From assembly GCA_023231425.1 (NCBI GenBank), contig JALNVI010000029.1, positions 1 through 31,538 on the forward strand: a stretch of 31,538 bases of DNA, written 5' to 3'. The position numbers were made by a program, and so were the translations under genes. The notes beneath the pieces are model-generated. The model was not told the origin of the DNA. It did no database searches and saw nothing but the letters and a program-made list of their open reading frames with translations. Shown here one piece after another: positions 16,293 through 24,109 of the stretch (its first letter is position 1; every line of letters begins with the position of its first letter). The DNA is from Desulforhopalus sp. Its GTDB lineage: Bacteria; Desulfobacterota; Desulfobulbia; Desulfobulbales; Desulfocapsaceae.

Positions 16293-18674
16293 ATGGTTGA
16301 TTCCCGCATCAAAGACTGGTCATGGCGATTCATCGCTCCGAGGGCGCTCTTTCGAGAGAAACACAAGGCGCTGCGCACCCTGCTCGACCATGATGCCGCC
16401 TGCCACAGGGAGATGGCGGGGCTGCAGGAGAACCTGCTCGTTCCAGTCGAAGATATCACCTCAATCCGCCAGCGTTTCGACCACTTCTCCAAACACGTCC
16501 GCGGCATGACAGCCGCCCTCAATACCCTGCAGCCGGGAAAATGGGGTGCCATGCGGAGCTATCACAAAAAGTTTGACTTCTACACCCGCTACATCCTCGC
16601 CGAACCATCAGCACCGACGGGTAAGTCTCTGGTTCTGCCTCTGAGCCAGGCGGACAACGCGCAACTCGCCGGGGGCAAGGGAAACGAACTTGCACATCTG
16701 CTGCAACAGGGACTTCCCGTCCCCCCAGGCTGCGTCATCACCACCACAGCCTGCCACCGCCTGTTCAACCAGGAAACTCAGAACCAGCGTAACAGCCTTC
16801 TTCGCTCCATAGACCTCCGTCGTCCGCAGAGTGTAGAAGACGCCTCCCGAAAGCTGCAGGCACTGGTCATCTCCCAGCCCCTGCCGGAGGGCCTGGCCAG
16901 AGAAATTGACACCGCCACCGCAGGAATGAAAGGCCCGCTGGCCGTCCGCAGTTCGGCATTGCTTGAGGATGGTGAAAACAGTTTTGCCGGACAATATCTC
17001 AGTCTGCTTGATGTCAAAGCGGCAGATGTGGCACACGCCTGGCTGGAGGTGGTCGCCTCGAAATACAGCCCCGAGGCCATCAGCTACCGAATCAGCCGGG
17101 GACTTGATGACAATGAGTGTGCCATGGCGGTAGTGGTGCAGTCGATGGTTCCAGCGCGGGCAGCAGGTGTCGCCACTGCTACGGCGAAGGGGTGCGAAGT
17201 CCACGCCGTGGCCGGCCTCGGCAACCAGCTGGTCAGCGGAGAACAAACTCCGGCAGTCAGTATCCTGCGGAACGGGAAATTACAACACCCCGCCGACAGC
17301 CCGCTCAGTGAGATTGAAGCCCGGAAGGTAACACGTATTCTCAATGGGATATACACCCACCACCAGACACCAATGGAGATAGAATGGGCAGTGGACACCA
17401 ACGGCCGCCTCTTCCTCCTGCAGGCACGGGAATGGCACGAAGCGCAACACCAAAATGACGAACAAACTCCGTCGGGGACACCCTTTCTGCGAGGCGAACC
17501 GGTGGCCGGTGGAATTGCCCGCGGCCCCGTCTTCCTGCTCCGGGAAGAAGCCACCGGGCAACGACCACCTCAGGGTGCAGTCATTCTCAGCCGCACTCTA
17601 CACCCACAACTTGCCCCGCTGCTCAGTCGCTGTGCGGCCATTGTCTGTGAACAGGGCAGCCGCATCTCCCACCTCGCCATTGTCGCCCGTGAAATGAGTA
17701 TTCCAGTGCTCCGCGTCCCTGCGGGAAGCCTTGCAGCATTGCTTCCCGGGGAAGTGCTCACCGTCGACGGCACCACCGGCGCCCTTTACCGCAGCACCGA
17801 CAACGCGCCCGCGCCCACAGCAGAAGCCAAACCGCCACGAATCCCCCGCTACGAAAAGGCCCTCTCCTATATCACCCCGCTGGCACTCTCCGATCCGGAT
17901 GCAGGAAATTTCCGCCCCGAGGGATGCTACTCTCTGCACGATATCATCCGCTTCTGTCATGAAAAGGGGCTGGCCGCAATTTTCAACACTGGAACTCCCG
18001 CCAGCGGCCGCGATGCACTGCGACTTGCATCCACCATTCCGCTTGATGTCTATCTCTTCGACGCCGGAGGCGGCATCCGTCACCGTGCTGGACGCCGCGT
18101 ACCGCTCAAGGCGGTTCACTCCGCCCCCTTCACTGCCATCTGGGCCGGACTGACCCGCAAAGGCGTGGAGTGGAAGGACAAGCCCTTCGACTGGGAGGCA
18201 TGGTACCGCCTCGCGAAAACCGGCGCCACCCCGCCGCGAAAAGACAGCATCGTCTTCGCCAGCTACGCCGCCGTTGCCCCGGAGTATCTGCACTTCCACC
18301 TGCGCTTCGGTTACCACTTCGCCATCATCGATACCCTCTGCAGCGGGGACGCAGCCACCAACTACTGCATGCTCCGCTTCGCCGGGGGCGGAGGAGATTC
18401 ACGTCACCTCACCCTGCGGGTGAATTTTCTCTCCGAAGTGCTGGTGCGACTTGGCTTTGTCGTGGAGCGCCACGGCGACTACCTGGAGGCGCGTCTCACC
18501 AGTCTGGCACAGGAGGAGATGCTGCCCAGACTGGATATGCTCGGCCGCCTCCTCGGCGCCAGCAAGCTCATGGACCTCGTTTTACAAAGCGAACAGATGG
18601 CGGCCGACTGTGTGGAACAATTTTTCGCCGGCCGTTACTCCTTCACCCGTGAAGAGGAAAGCTGCCATGTTTAA
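16293..18674 (+). CDS. PEP-synthase/PPDK-like phosphotransferase with phosphohistidine domain and unusual C-terminal region
   Basis: This encodes 793 residues. After about 110 residues of helical sequence comes a PPDK_N-type ATP-grasp region, about 115-385. It contains LAGGKGNELAHLLQQGLPVP, AVRSSALLEDGENSFAGQY and PMEIEWAVDTNGRLFLLQAR. The mobile phosphohistidine domain follows at about 400-495, with H460 in SRISHLAIVAREMSIPVL, so the swinging-domain chemistry looks intact. The TIM-barrel PEP/pyruvate domain of PpsA is missing. In its place is a region of about 260 residues, from YSLHDIIRFCHEKGLAAIF to FAGRYSFTREEE, which I do not recognise. Rifampin phosphotransferases also pair these two domains with a different acceptor domain, so a novel acceptor is plausible. 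The last 8 bases overlap the phosphatase gene. It is not an ordinary gluconeogenic PpsA. Confidence 0.8.
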   Translation: MVDSRIKDWSWRFIAPRALFREKHKALRTLLDHDAACHREMAGLQENLLVPVEDITSIRQRFDHFSKHVRGMTAALNTLQPGKWGAMRSYHKKFDFYTRYILAEPSAPTGKSLVLPLSQADNAQLAGGKGNELAHLLQQGLPVPPGCVITTTACHRLFNQETQNQRNSLLRSIDLRRPQSVEDASRKLQALVISQPLPEGLAREIDTATAGMKGPLAVRSSALLEDGENSFAGQYLSLLDVKAADVAHAWLEVVASKYSPEAISYRISRGLDDNECAMAVVVQSMVPARAAGVATATAKGCEVHAVAGLGNQLVSGEQTPAVSILRNGKLQHPADSPLSEIEARKVTRILNGIYTHHQTPMEIEWAVDTNGRLFLLQAREWHEAQHQNDEQTPSGTPFLRGEPVAGGIARGPVFLLREEATGQRPPQGAVILSRTLHPQLAPLLSRCAAIVCEQGSRISHLAIVAREMSIPVLRVPAGSLAALLPGEVLTVDGTTGALYRSTDNAPAPTAEAKPPRIPRYEKALSYITPLALSDPDAGNFRPEGCYSLHDIIRFCHEKGLAAIFNTGTPASGRDALRLASTIPLDVYLFDAGGGIRHRAGRRVPLKAVHSAPFTAIWAGLTRKGVEWKDKPFDWEAWYRLAKTGATPPRKDSIVFASYAAVAPEYLHFHLRFGYHFAIIDTLCSGDAATNYCMLRFAGGGGDSRHLTLRVNFLSEVLVRLGFVVERHGDYLEARLTSLAQEEMLPRLDMLGRLLGASKLMDLVLQSEQMAADCVEQFFAGRYSFTREEESCHV

Positions 18675-19644
18675 ATGTTTCCACCGAAAAAAGAAAGACG
18701 ACCGCAGTTATGTCATTACCTGGATCACCCCGGCGCTGGGAGCCGGACACGCGCCAATGTCCTGGGCGGAGTTCGATGAAATCCATGCACAGGGAATACG
18801 CGCCATCGTCAATCTCTGCGAGGAATTCAGCGACCTGCACGAACTGGAGACCGAGGCCGGCTTCGAAGTCTTTTATCTCCCGACCACCGACGATACTCCC
18901 CCGGACATGGAAAAACTCGATGACGCGCTGGAGTGGATGGATGAGGCGATCTACCTGGGCAAGAAGGTGCTTGTCCACTGTAAACACGGCGTCGGCCGCA
19001 CCGGGACCTTTCTCATGGCCTATTTGCTGCGCCGGGGGTTTACCATGCGTCAGGCGGAGAAGCGGTTGAAGAAAACCCGTTCACGGGCGAATCCAACTAA
19101 CTTCTCCCAATGGGGAATGCTGCGTAAATTCGGCAGGAAAGAGGGAAAACTGAAATACGGAGAACCCAGCGCAGAAAATCGCCGGGCGAGAGATGTGAGT
19201 GGCTGCTACCAGCAGTATGAAGATCTGCAGCAACGGGTGGAAAAGCTGGCCGGAAATTTTTCGCCGGACTGCACCACACCGTTCATGCTCACGCCGATGG
19301 AGGCCATCTATTTCAACGAGCGTATTAATATCAGTCTGACGGCGATGCAGCGGCGGGCAGTGGCCACCCGCACCAGTAAAGCTTCCGACCTCTGCCCGCT
19401 GTGGCAGGAAGAGCACTGCATGCTGCACAACTTCCGCCCCCTGCACTGTCGCGGGGTGGAAGGACTGAAGGAGCTGGAAGAAATTGACAGAGAGCTGCAG
19501 CAGCTTTCCCGGAAACTGTTCACCACCCTCCTGGAGATGGAGCTGAACGGCGAGCTGCCTCTCGCCGATCGCGACGCAGTGATTTCAGGAAAGTATGTGG
19601 AGATTTACTTCACCTCCCTGCTCAAACAGCAGCAGAGCCGCTGA
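18667..19644 (+). CDS. Dual-specificity protein phosphatase with C-terminal YkgJ-like Cys region
   Basis: This encodes 325 residues from the ATG overlapping the end of the previous gene. Residues about 15-150 are a dual-specificity/tyrosine phosphatase. The P-loop is HCKHGVGRTGTF, with nucleophile C105 and R111, and the likely general acid is D75 in PTTDDTPPD. Residues about 175-300 resemble half of a YkgJ-type metal-binding Cys cluster: NFSPDCTTPFMLTPMEAIYF, then LCPLWQEEHCMLHNFRPLHCR, which matches the CP.L....C.iY..RP..CR pattern of that family. The overlap with the phosphotransferase gene implies coupled translation and opposing or linked activities. Substrates are unknown. The YkgJ-like resemblance is by eye and less certain than the phosphatase call. 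Confidence 0.88.
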   Translation: MFKCFHRKKKDDRSYVITWITPALGAGHAPMSWAEFDEIHAQGIRAIVNLCEEFSDLHELETEAGFEVFYLPTTDDTPPDMEKLDDALEWMDEAIYLGKKVLVHCKHGVGRTGTFLMAYLLRRGFTMRQAEKRLKKTRSRANPTNFSQWGMLRKFGRKEGKLKYGEPSAENRRARDVSGCYQQYEDLQQRVEKLAGNFSPDCTTPFMLTPMEAIYFNERINISLTAMQRRAVATRTSKASDLCPLWQEEHCMLHNFRPLHCRGVEGLKELEEIDRELQQLSRKLFTTLLEMELNGELPLADRDAVISGKYVEIYFTSLLKQQQSR

Positions 19645-19974
19645 CCACACCAGACACCTTTTCAGCCTCATGGCGTAACTTCTCAAAAATCCGTGGAACA
19701 CAAAAAAACATTTAAGAACAAAGAGTTTATCGAAATAAAAACAGGAAAAAGCCGAAAGCGGTAAGACAATTTTTTACCGCGAAGAACGCCAAGGAACGCG
19801 AAAGAAGGCAAAAGCATTTGAGAAATGGACGAGACCCATCAGGAACTGGACGCCAGCGATGAACAGGTTCCTGATGGAGTATCAAAGACAGTTCCCTGAG
19901 TAAAAAGAGCAGTTACACAAAATACCTTACAGACTCGAAAATATTTCTTTATATAAAATGCTTTTTTCGCGTAG

Positions 19975-20160
19975 TTAACTGGCAAAAAAAATCTTTTCGC
20001 TGTTCCGCCTTTCACGAGGGCACCTGGAAACAGTCTCATCCCACAACGGACGTCATCGAGTTTTGTTGCCCTGCTTTTTCCTGCCTCCTGCCTCCTGCCC
20101 CCCTTCTTCCTTCTCCCTTTTTGTCTTTGTCTTTTTCCATAACTTTTTGAAAAGTTCCCT
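19975..20160 (+). repeat. Interspersed repeat family B, copy 1
   Basis: Landmarks in order are ACTGGCAAAAAAAATC, TTCGCTGTTCCGCCTTTCAC, CACCTGGAAACAGTCTCATC, CCACAACGGACGTCATCG, TTTTGTTGCCCTG, CTCCTGCCTCCTGCC, CTCCCTTTTTGTCTTTG and CATAACTTTTTGAAAAGTTC. The same landmarks occur in inverse order and on the other strand at 31205-31388. The internal CCTGGAAACAG is a variant of the CCTTGAAACAG terminus of family A. Confidence 0.8.
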
Positions 20161-20202
20161 CATGGCTGCCTTGCAACAGCTTGTATTTCGTTCATATTCG
20201 AT
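20160..20202 (+). repeat. Interspersed repeat family A, half copy A6
   Basis: Only the left terminus is present: CTCATGGCTGCCTTGCAACA, then GCTTGTATTTCGTTCATATTCGATG. It stops seven bases before the stop codon of the glycoside-hydrolase-like gene, joined on its left to a family B copy. It has the same orientation as copy A7 on the other side of that gene. Confidence 0.75.
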
Positions 20203-20208
20203 GTTTTC

Positions 20209-22545
20209 TCATCTCTTTTCCACTAACGTCCGAACCTCAAAAGCAGCAAAGGGGAGATCAAGCTGCCCCTCTCCGGCGCTGAACTTTTCCTTTGAAAAAA
20301 GCTCCCCCCACGTGCCATCTACAACAACATTCGCGCGGACTCCATAGCGCAGGGTATTGGCACAGATCAACATCCGCCCCTCCCCGCCCCCTTTCAGCGC
20401 GCAATGCACCGCAGGATTTCCCGCCGCGTCTTTTGAGTAGGGGGAGGTCATATACACCTCCGGACGCGTATTCTCTGCCGCCTGCAGCCAGGGCTTCAAC
20501 ACCGCCAGCCTCTGCACCACCCAGGCAAAATCCCTCTTTCCCTCCAGAGTTCTGTTGATCTGATCCCAGGTATAGAACCAGATCCCCCGGCTGCCGTGAA
20601 TGACAGAGAGCATGGCGAGGTCATACATCTCTGCAGCCGTGGGCAGGCGCGACCAGCCCGAAACAGCATTGTCACCACCCCCAAAAGCCTGAATCACCGC
20701 CATCAGACGACTGCGCCCGACATGCGCGGCAGCAATATCCATGGAGTCCGGCAGCCAGGTCATCGGCATATCCGGCACTGGATACTGATCCAGCATAAAA
20801 TAGTCAGCACCGTCATTGTAGAAGGGTACGGTCTGCGGTCGCACCACCGCCATCATGGTCGGAAAATCAGGAAATCGAGACTTGAGAAGACGCTGAATAT
20901 CCTCCGTTTTCCACGAAGGAACACCGCGCAGAGAAGGCTCATCATTGACATAAAAGGAGAAATGTCCCTGCTTGAGCAACTCTTCATTCTCGTTGAGAAC
21001 AGAGATGAGCTGCTGAGGGTCGTGAGGCACATTGAAGGTGCAGCTCATCTTGAGCTGAAGACACTTCTCCACACTGGCGTGACTAAGCCCCACCATGGCG
21101 GTATTCAGTCCCAGTTTCTGCATGGCCGCAAGATTCTGCACACTGCCCCCGTAACTTCCGAGCGGAAAGAAGCTGGCAGCCGCAGAACGCAGCAGCGGCG
21201 ATTTCCCCTCCACCCACAGCTTCAGCGTCGCCCGACGCATGGAAAAAGGCGTGGATGGGTAACGGTTGAGGAATTTGAAAGAAGAGCCGTGGCTCTCCTC
21301 TGGACAGGAGACCTGCACCTTGATCCGCTGCCATTCACCCGCAAGACGGTGGGTGTTGAGACGATACCGTTTTCCCCACAGTTCCACCTCCGGATAGGCG
21401 GTCGAATCGTTGCGGCTGGCGCGGAAAAAGTCAGCAGCAAAAAGGAATTTCGTCCCGGGACGACACTGCTCCAGGTTGCCCTGCAGGGTGACCTGCCCCT
21501 CTCCCGAATGCAACTCTCCAAGGAGATTCTTCTGCGGGGAAAAGCCCGCAAATATCGGCCACTGCCAGGGCTGCATGGTGTGCAGAGAATAGATCATCAA
21601 GCCGTCAGCTCCACCTCGCTCCGCCTCGGAAACCGCATCACTGAAGCCACCGGGCATCATCTCCTCCGCCTGCAGAATCGGCCACAGCTCCGCGCCCGCA
21701 TCGGCGGCAATTTCTTTGAAATAGCTGGTAACTTCACCGATCCAGGGCTCACTTCTGCCACACATGCGGTGATAGGTCATCGGCGAGATAACATCGGCCT
21801 CCGCAGCGAGTTGAGCGGCATTCTGCCCAAGGAGGGTAATAACTGCACCGTTGAAATCAGACTTGCGCCACGGGACAAGAAAAAGACCGAGCTTCAGCGG
21901 CTTGCTGCCTGAGTGAAGAATTTGCTTCGCCTCTGTAACAAAAGAGAGGATCAATCCCTGCTTCCAGGCGTACCACTGTGTGGCAGCGTTGGCCTTTATC
22001 CAGGCTGATTTTGCCGCTGTTCCCTGCAGCTTCGCAGGCAGTGTCACCCCGCTCTCCTTCTGGAATCGCGTGAGGCAGCGGTCACACCAGCAGGTATCAA
22101 AGAGCTGCGGCTCTCTCTCCTCCCAGTGCCCGGGATAGCGGATGAAGTCGAGCCAGATCCCGGAGATCCCGCCCCTGCCACCATATTCTTCCACCCATCT
22201 GTGGAGCAGCTCAAGGCGCTGCCGCCGCCACCCCTCGTGGCTCGGACACATGCCGCCAAATCTTGCCGGCATCAGAGTCCCATCGGCCAGCACGGGCACG
22301 GCATCGGGAAACTTCTGCCAGCCGCCACTGCCACCGAAAATATTGAGAGTAAGAAAAACCTGCCGGTCCAGTGCCGTCTCGGTGGCAATCCGCTGATGAT
22401 CAGGTGTCATCCACACCCGTTCCACCCCGTATTGTTCCAGCTCAGACACACTCCTGTCCACCCCGTACATCCCGGTAGAGGAGGCTAAAAGCGGTGATGT
22501 AAAGAAAAAAAGAGAGAGAAAAACCAGAAAACCCAGTGCCGGCAT
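20209..22545 (-). CDS. Secreted glycoside-hydrolase-like protein with two TIM-barrel-like regions
   Basis: This encodes 778 residues. A signal peptide (MPALGFLVFLSLFFFTSPLLAS) and a GGATGGAG site support the start. Residues about 25-330 resemble the family 10-like/GHL10 hydrolase fold, with GIWLDFIRYPGHWEE and a Cys cluster CWCDRCLTRFQKE like that of several putative glycosidases. Residues about 340-460 look like a beta-sandwich carbohydrate-binding region. Residues about 465-740 look like a second barrel, with LGLNTAMVGLS, FYVNDEPSLRGVP, YFMLDQYPVPDMP and GIWFYTWDQINRTLEGKRDF. The substrate cannot be told. It is a single gene flanked on both sides by same-orientation family A repeats, consistent with an acquired cassette. 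Family-level confidence is moderate; secretion is well supported. Confidence 0.75.
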   Translation of the reverse strand: MPALGFLVFLSLFFFTSPLLASSTGMYGVDRSVSELEQYGVERVWMTPDHQRIATETALDRQVFLTLNIFGGSGGWQKFPDAVPVLADGTLMPARFGGMCPSHEGWRRQRLELLHRWVEEYGGRGGISGIWLDFIRYPGHWEEREPQLFDTCWCDRCLTRFQKESGVTLPAKLQGTAAKSAWIKANAATQWYAWKQGLILSFVTEAKQILHSGSKPLKLGLFLVPWRKSDFNGAVITLLGQNAAQLAAEADVISPMTYHRMCGRSEPWIGEVTSYFKEIAADAGAELWPILQAEEMMPGGFSDAVSEAERGGADGLMIYSLHTMQPWQWPIFAGFSPQKNLLGELHSGEGQVTLQGNLEQCRPGTKFLFAADFFRASRNDSTAYPEVELWGKRYRLNTHRLAGEWQRIKVQVSCPEESHGSSFKFLNRYPSTPFSMRRATLKLWVEGKSPLLRSAAASFFPLGSYGGSVQNLAAMQKLGLNTAMVGLSHASVEKCLQLKMSCTFNVPHDPQQLISVLNENEELLKQGHFSFYVNDEPSLRGVPSWKTEDIQRLLKSRFPDFPTMMAVVRPQTVPFYNDGADYFMLDQYPVPDMPMTWLPDSMDIAAAHVGRSRLMAVIQAFGGGDNAVSGWSRLPTAAEMYDLAMLSVIHGSRGIWFYTWDQINRTLEGKRDFAWVVQRLAVLKPWLQAAENTRPEVYMTSPYSKDAAGNPAVHCALKGGGEGRMLICANTLRYGVRANVVVDGTWGELFSKEKFSAGEGQLDLPFAAFEVRTLVEKR

Positions 22546-22589
22546 GTCAGCTCCATCCTTTAATTTTAAGCGCGGGAAATGATCTCTTT

Positions 22590-22778
22590 TTATGGGTACC
22601 TTGAAACAGCTTGTATTTCATCCATATTCGCGGCACAGGAGAATATTTACCACAGCCATGTTTGATAGCGGAGTATAGCGCTTACCTCGACGTCTCGTTC
22701 CTCGCTTTGTCGGAGGATATTTTTTTACTGTAACGAAGAAGATGGGCGAAAGACTGATTATTCAAGGTATCCTTATGA
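22590..22778 (+). repeat. Interspersed repeat family A, complete copy A7 (long variant)
   Basis: The most complete copy. It has the left end TATGGGTACCTTGAAACAGC, then TTGTATTTCATCCATATTCG, CGGCACAGGAG and TACCACAGCCATGTTTGATA. The centre GCGGAG...CTTACCTCGAC...GTCGGAGG follows, then ACTGTAACGAAGAAGATGGG, GCGAAAGACTGATTATTC and the right end AAGGTATCCTTATG. The central arm carries about 24 extra bases that are shared, inverted, with A9 but absent from A2 and A3. Confidence 0.9.
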
Positions 22779-23055
22779 AAAAAAGATTACATAGAAAAAA
22801 ATTTTCCCCTCTCTTATACTGCATTCAGGTATGTGGCACTTTGGCCACAAAATTATCGGAAGTCCTGCAGTTATATTCCTTTATCCCTGGAAATTATTCA
22901 AGTCAACTGCGGGCACTCCGGTTATCAGCACTAATCAAGGATTCATTGCAGTCCCCCCGGATTCCAGTCAGAGATGCCGTGCGGGTTTAAATTTCACCCG
23001 CCACAAAACTGAAGAGGTCCACCCTGCAAGGTTCCGCGACACTGAGGGCGTCACC
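22779..23055. other. Gap upstream of the ferritin-like gene
   Basis: About 280 bases without a supported gene between repeat A7 and the ferritin-like gene. It includes two small hairpins, TGTGGCACTTTGGCCACA (22833 region) and GCGGGT/ACCCGC around an AT-rich loop (22982-23002). It presumably holds the promoter of the downstream pair, but no convincing -35/-10 set was found. Confidence 0.4.
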
Positions 23056-23532
23056 ATGTTCACCATCGCAGACATTTATAACATTGCCATCCAGATAGAA
23101 AAAAACGGCGAAAGAGAATACAAAAAGGCCGCACTCAAGAGCTCTCTTCCCGAACTCAGAGAGCTCTACACCTGGATGGCAGAGCAGGAAGGCCTCCATG
23201 CTGACTGGTTCGCCCGAATCATGCTGGAAAAGCCTGAGCAGAGCAAGAGCCAGCAGGAACTCAATAAAATGGGTCGGGAGATGCTGCAGAAAATTATTCG
23301 TGAGAGTCACTTTCCCGTCGAAGAAAAAGAACTGGAGGAGATCACCGACCCCATTGATGCGGTGAACTTTGCCATACTCCAGGAGAAAGAGACCATCGAT
23401 CTCTACCAATTCATCTCCTCCCTCGTTGAAGACAACGATGTGAAGGCGGATCTACAGAAAATCGTCATTGAAGAAGAGGGACATATCACAATCCTCGATA
23501 AGATGCGCCACGATATTGGAGGAACCCAGTGA
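23056..23532 (+). CDS. Ferritin-like (rubrerythrin-type) diiron domain protein
   Basis: This encodes 158 residues from the ATG giving MFTIADIYNIAIQIEKNGE. The pattern is a four-helix ferritin-like protein with two carboxylate motifs. Helix A carries E15 in IEKNGEREYKK, helix B has E45GLH48, helix C has FAILQEKETIDLYQF and helix D has VIEEEGHITILDKM. This is the usual diiron ligand set of rubrerythrin-like proteins. There is no rubredoxin Cys4 domain, so it is the ferritin-like core only. Such proteins commonly reduce peroxide or handle iron in anaerobes. The stop codon overlaps the GTG start of the next gene. Confidence 0.85.
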   Translation: MFTIADIYNIAIQIEKNGEREYKKAALKSSLPELRELYTWMAEQEGLHADWFARIMLEKPEQSKSQQELNKMGREMLQKIIRESHFPVEEKELEEITDPIDAVNFAILQEKETIDLYQFISSLVEDNDVKADLQKIVIEEEGHITILDKMRHDIGGTQ

Positions 23533-23987
23533 GTCATCCACTGCTGTCTCTGCTGGCATTCCTTTCGCTGCTGCTCTCTGCAGTGCTTCCCGCCTCTGCG
23601 GAGAAGAGTACCGGGCAGACAATCTACGTCCCTGCCTATTCACACATCTATTTCGGCAACCAGGAACGCCCTTTAGCCCTCTCCGTCACCCTCTCCATCC
23701 GCAATATAGACCCGGCATCGGAGATGGCCATCACCAGCGTCGCCTATTATCGCACCGAGGGAGAGCTGCTGCGTCAATTTGTCAAAGATCCGGTACAGCT
23801 CGGCCCGCTCGGGTCTGCCCGTTACGTCGTCGCACAGGATGACAATACCGGCGGTTCCGGTGCCAACTTCATCGTCAAGTGGAGTGCATCCAAACCGATA
23901 AACCCGCCGATTGTCGAGAGTGTGATGATCGGTACTCAGTCCATGCTCGGGATCTCCTTCACCTCCCGGGGGGAGGCAATTGAGTAG
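23529..23987 (+). CDS. DUF3124 family secreted protein
   Basis: This encodes 152 residues starting at a GTG that overlaps the upstream stop codon (GTGA), with GGAGG 7 bases before it. A signal peptide (LLSLLAFLSLLLSAVLPASA) precedes the DUF3124 signature: QTIYVPAYSHIYFGN, ALSVTLSIRNIDPASEMAIT, VAYYRTEGEL, GGSGANFIVKW and VESVMIGTQSMLGISFTSRG. The family has no assigned function but is widespread in Desulfobacterota and cyanobacteria. Translational coupling to the ferritin-like gene suggests a linked job, perhaps in stress or metal handling; this is inference. No lipobox cysteine is visible at the end of the signal. Confidence 0.9.
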   Translation: MSHPLLSLLAFLSLLLSAVLPASAEKSTGQTIYVPAYSHIYFGNQERPLALSVTLSIRNIDPASEMAITSVAYYRTEGELLRQFVKDPVQLGPLGSARYVVAQDDNTGGSGANFIVKWSASKPINPPIVESVMIGTQSMLGISFTSRGEAIE

Positions 23988-24010
23988 AACTGAACATGTT
24001 TTCCGCAATA

Positions 24011-24051
24011 AAAAAGGGGCCCCCGGACGAAAAGTCTGGAGTGCCCCTTTA
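24011..24051. terminator. Bidirectional terminator between convergent genes
   Basis: AAAGGGGC pairs with GCCCCTTT, and inside it CCGGAC pairs with GTCTGG around a GAAAA-type loop. Read on the minus strand the stem is followed by TTTTTTATTG, a strong T tract, so it mainly ends the cytidylate kinase-like transcript. On the plus strand the tail TTTAGTTATA is weaker but usable for the DUF3124 pair. Confidence 0.85.
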
Positions 24052-24055
24052 GTTA

Positions 24056-24090
24056 TATGGGAACATCGAAGAAATCGCCCATCTTCTTTA
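24056..24090 (-). repeat. Interspersed repeat family A, half copy A8
   Basis: ATATGGGAACATCGAAGAAATCGCCCATCTTCTTTA (about 35 bases in all) matches the right terminus of the family in reverse orientation, the GATGTTCCC-type end. The rest of the element is missing. It sits between the terminator and the stop codon of the cytidylate kinase-like gene. Confidence 0.65.
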
Positions 24091-24109
24091 TCCCCTGTTT
24101 TCCACCTGC

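Larger units (their letters stand above)
19645..20208. other. Repeat-bearing gap between convergent genes
   Basis: About 560 bases with no gene. It contains a family C-like repeat (about 19742-19812), a family B copy (19975-20160) and the half copy A6 (20160-20202) abutting the stop codon of the minus-strand gene. No terminator with a T tract is obvious after the phosphatase gene. The pyrimidine-rich run near 20075-20130 (CCTGCCTCCTGCC and similar) belongs to the family B copy. Confidence 0.6.

Noticed and set aside
17598..18317. Minus-strand open frame of 239 codons
   Set aside because: It mirrors the phosphotransferase gene and has no start signal or family pattern.
20596..21912. Long open frame (438 codons) on the plus strand
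   Set aside because: It is antisense to the secreted hydrolase-like gene, which has a signal peptide, a ribosome-binding site and domain signatures. The plus frame has none.
22826..22850. TGGCAC followed by GGCCAC as a possible sigma-54 promoter
   Set aside because: The -12 TTGC element is missing at the required spacing; the bases are better explained as a small hairpin.
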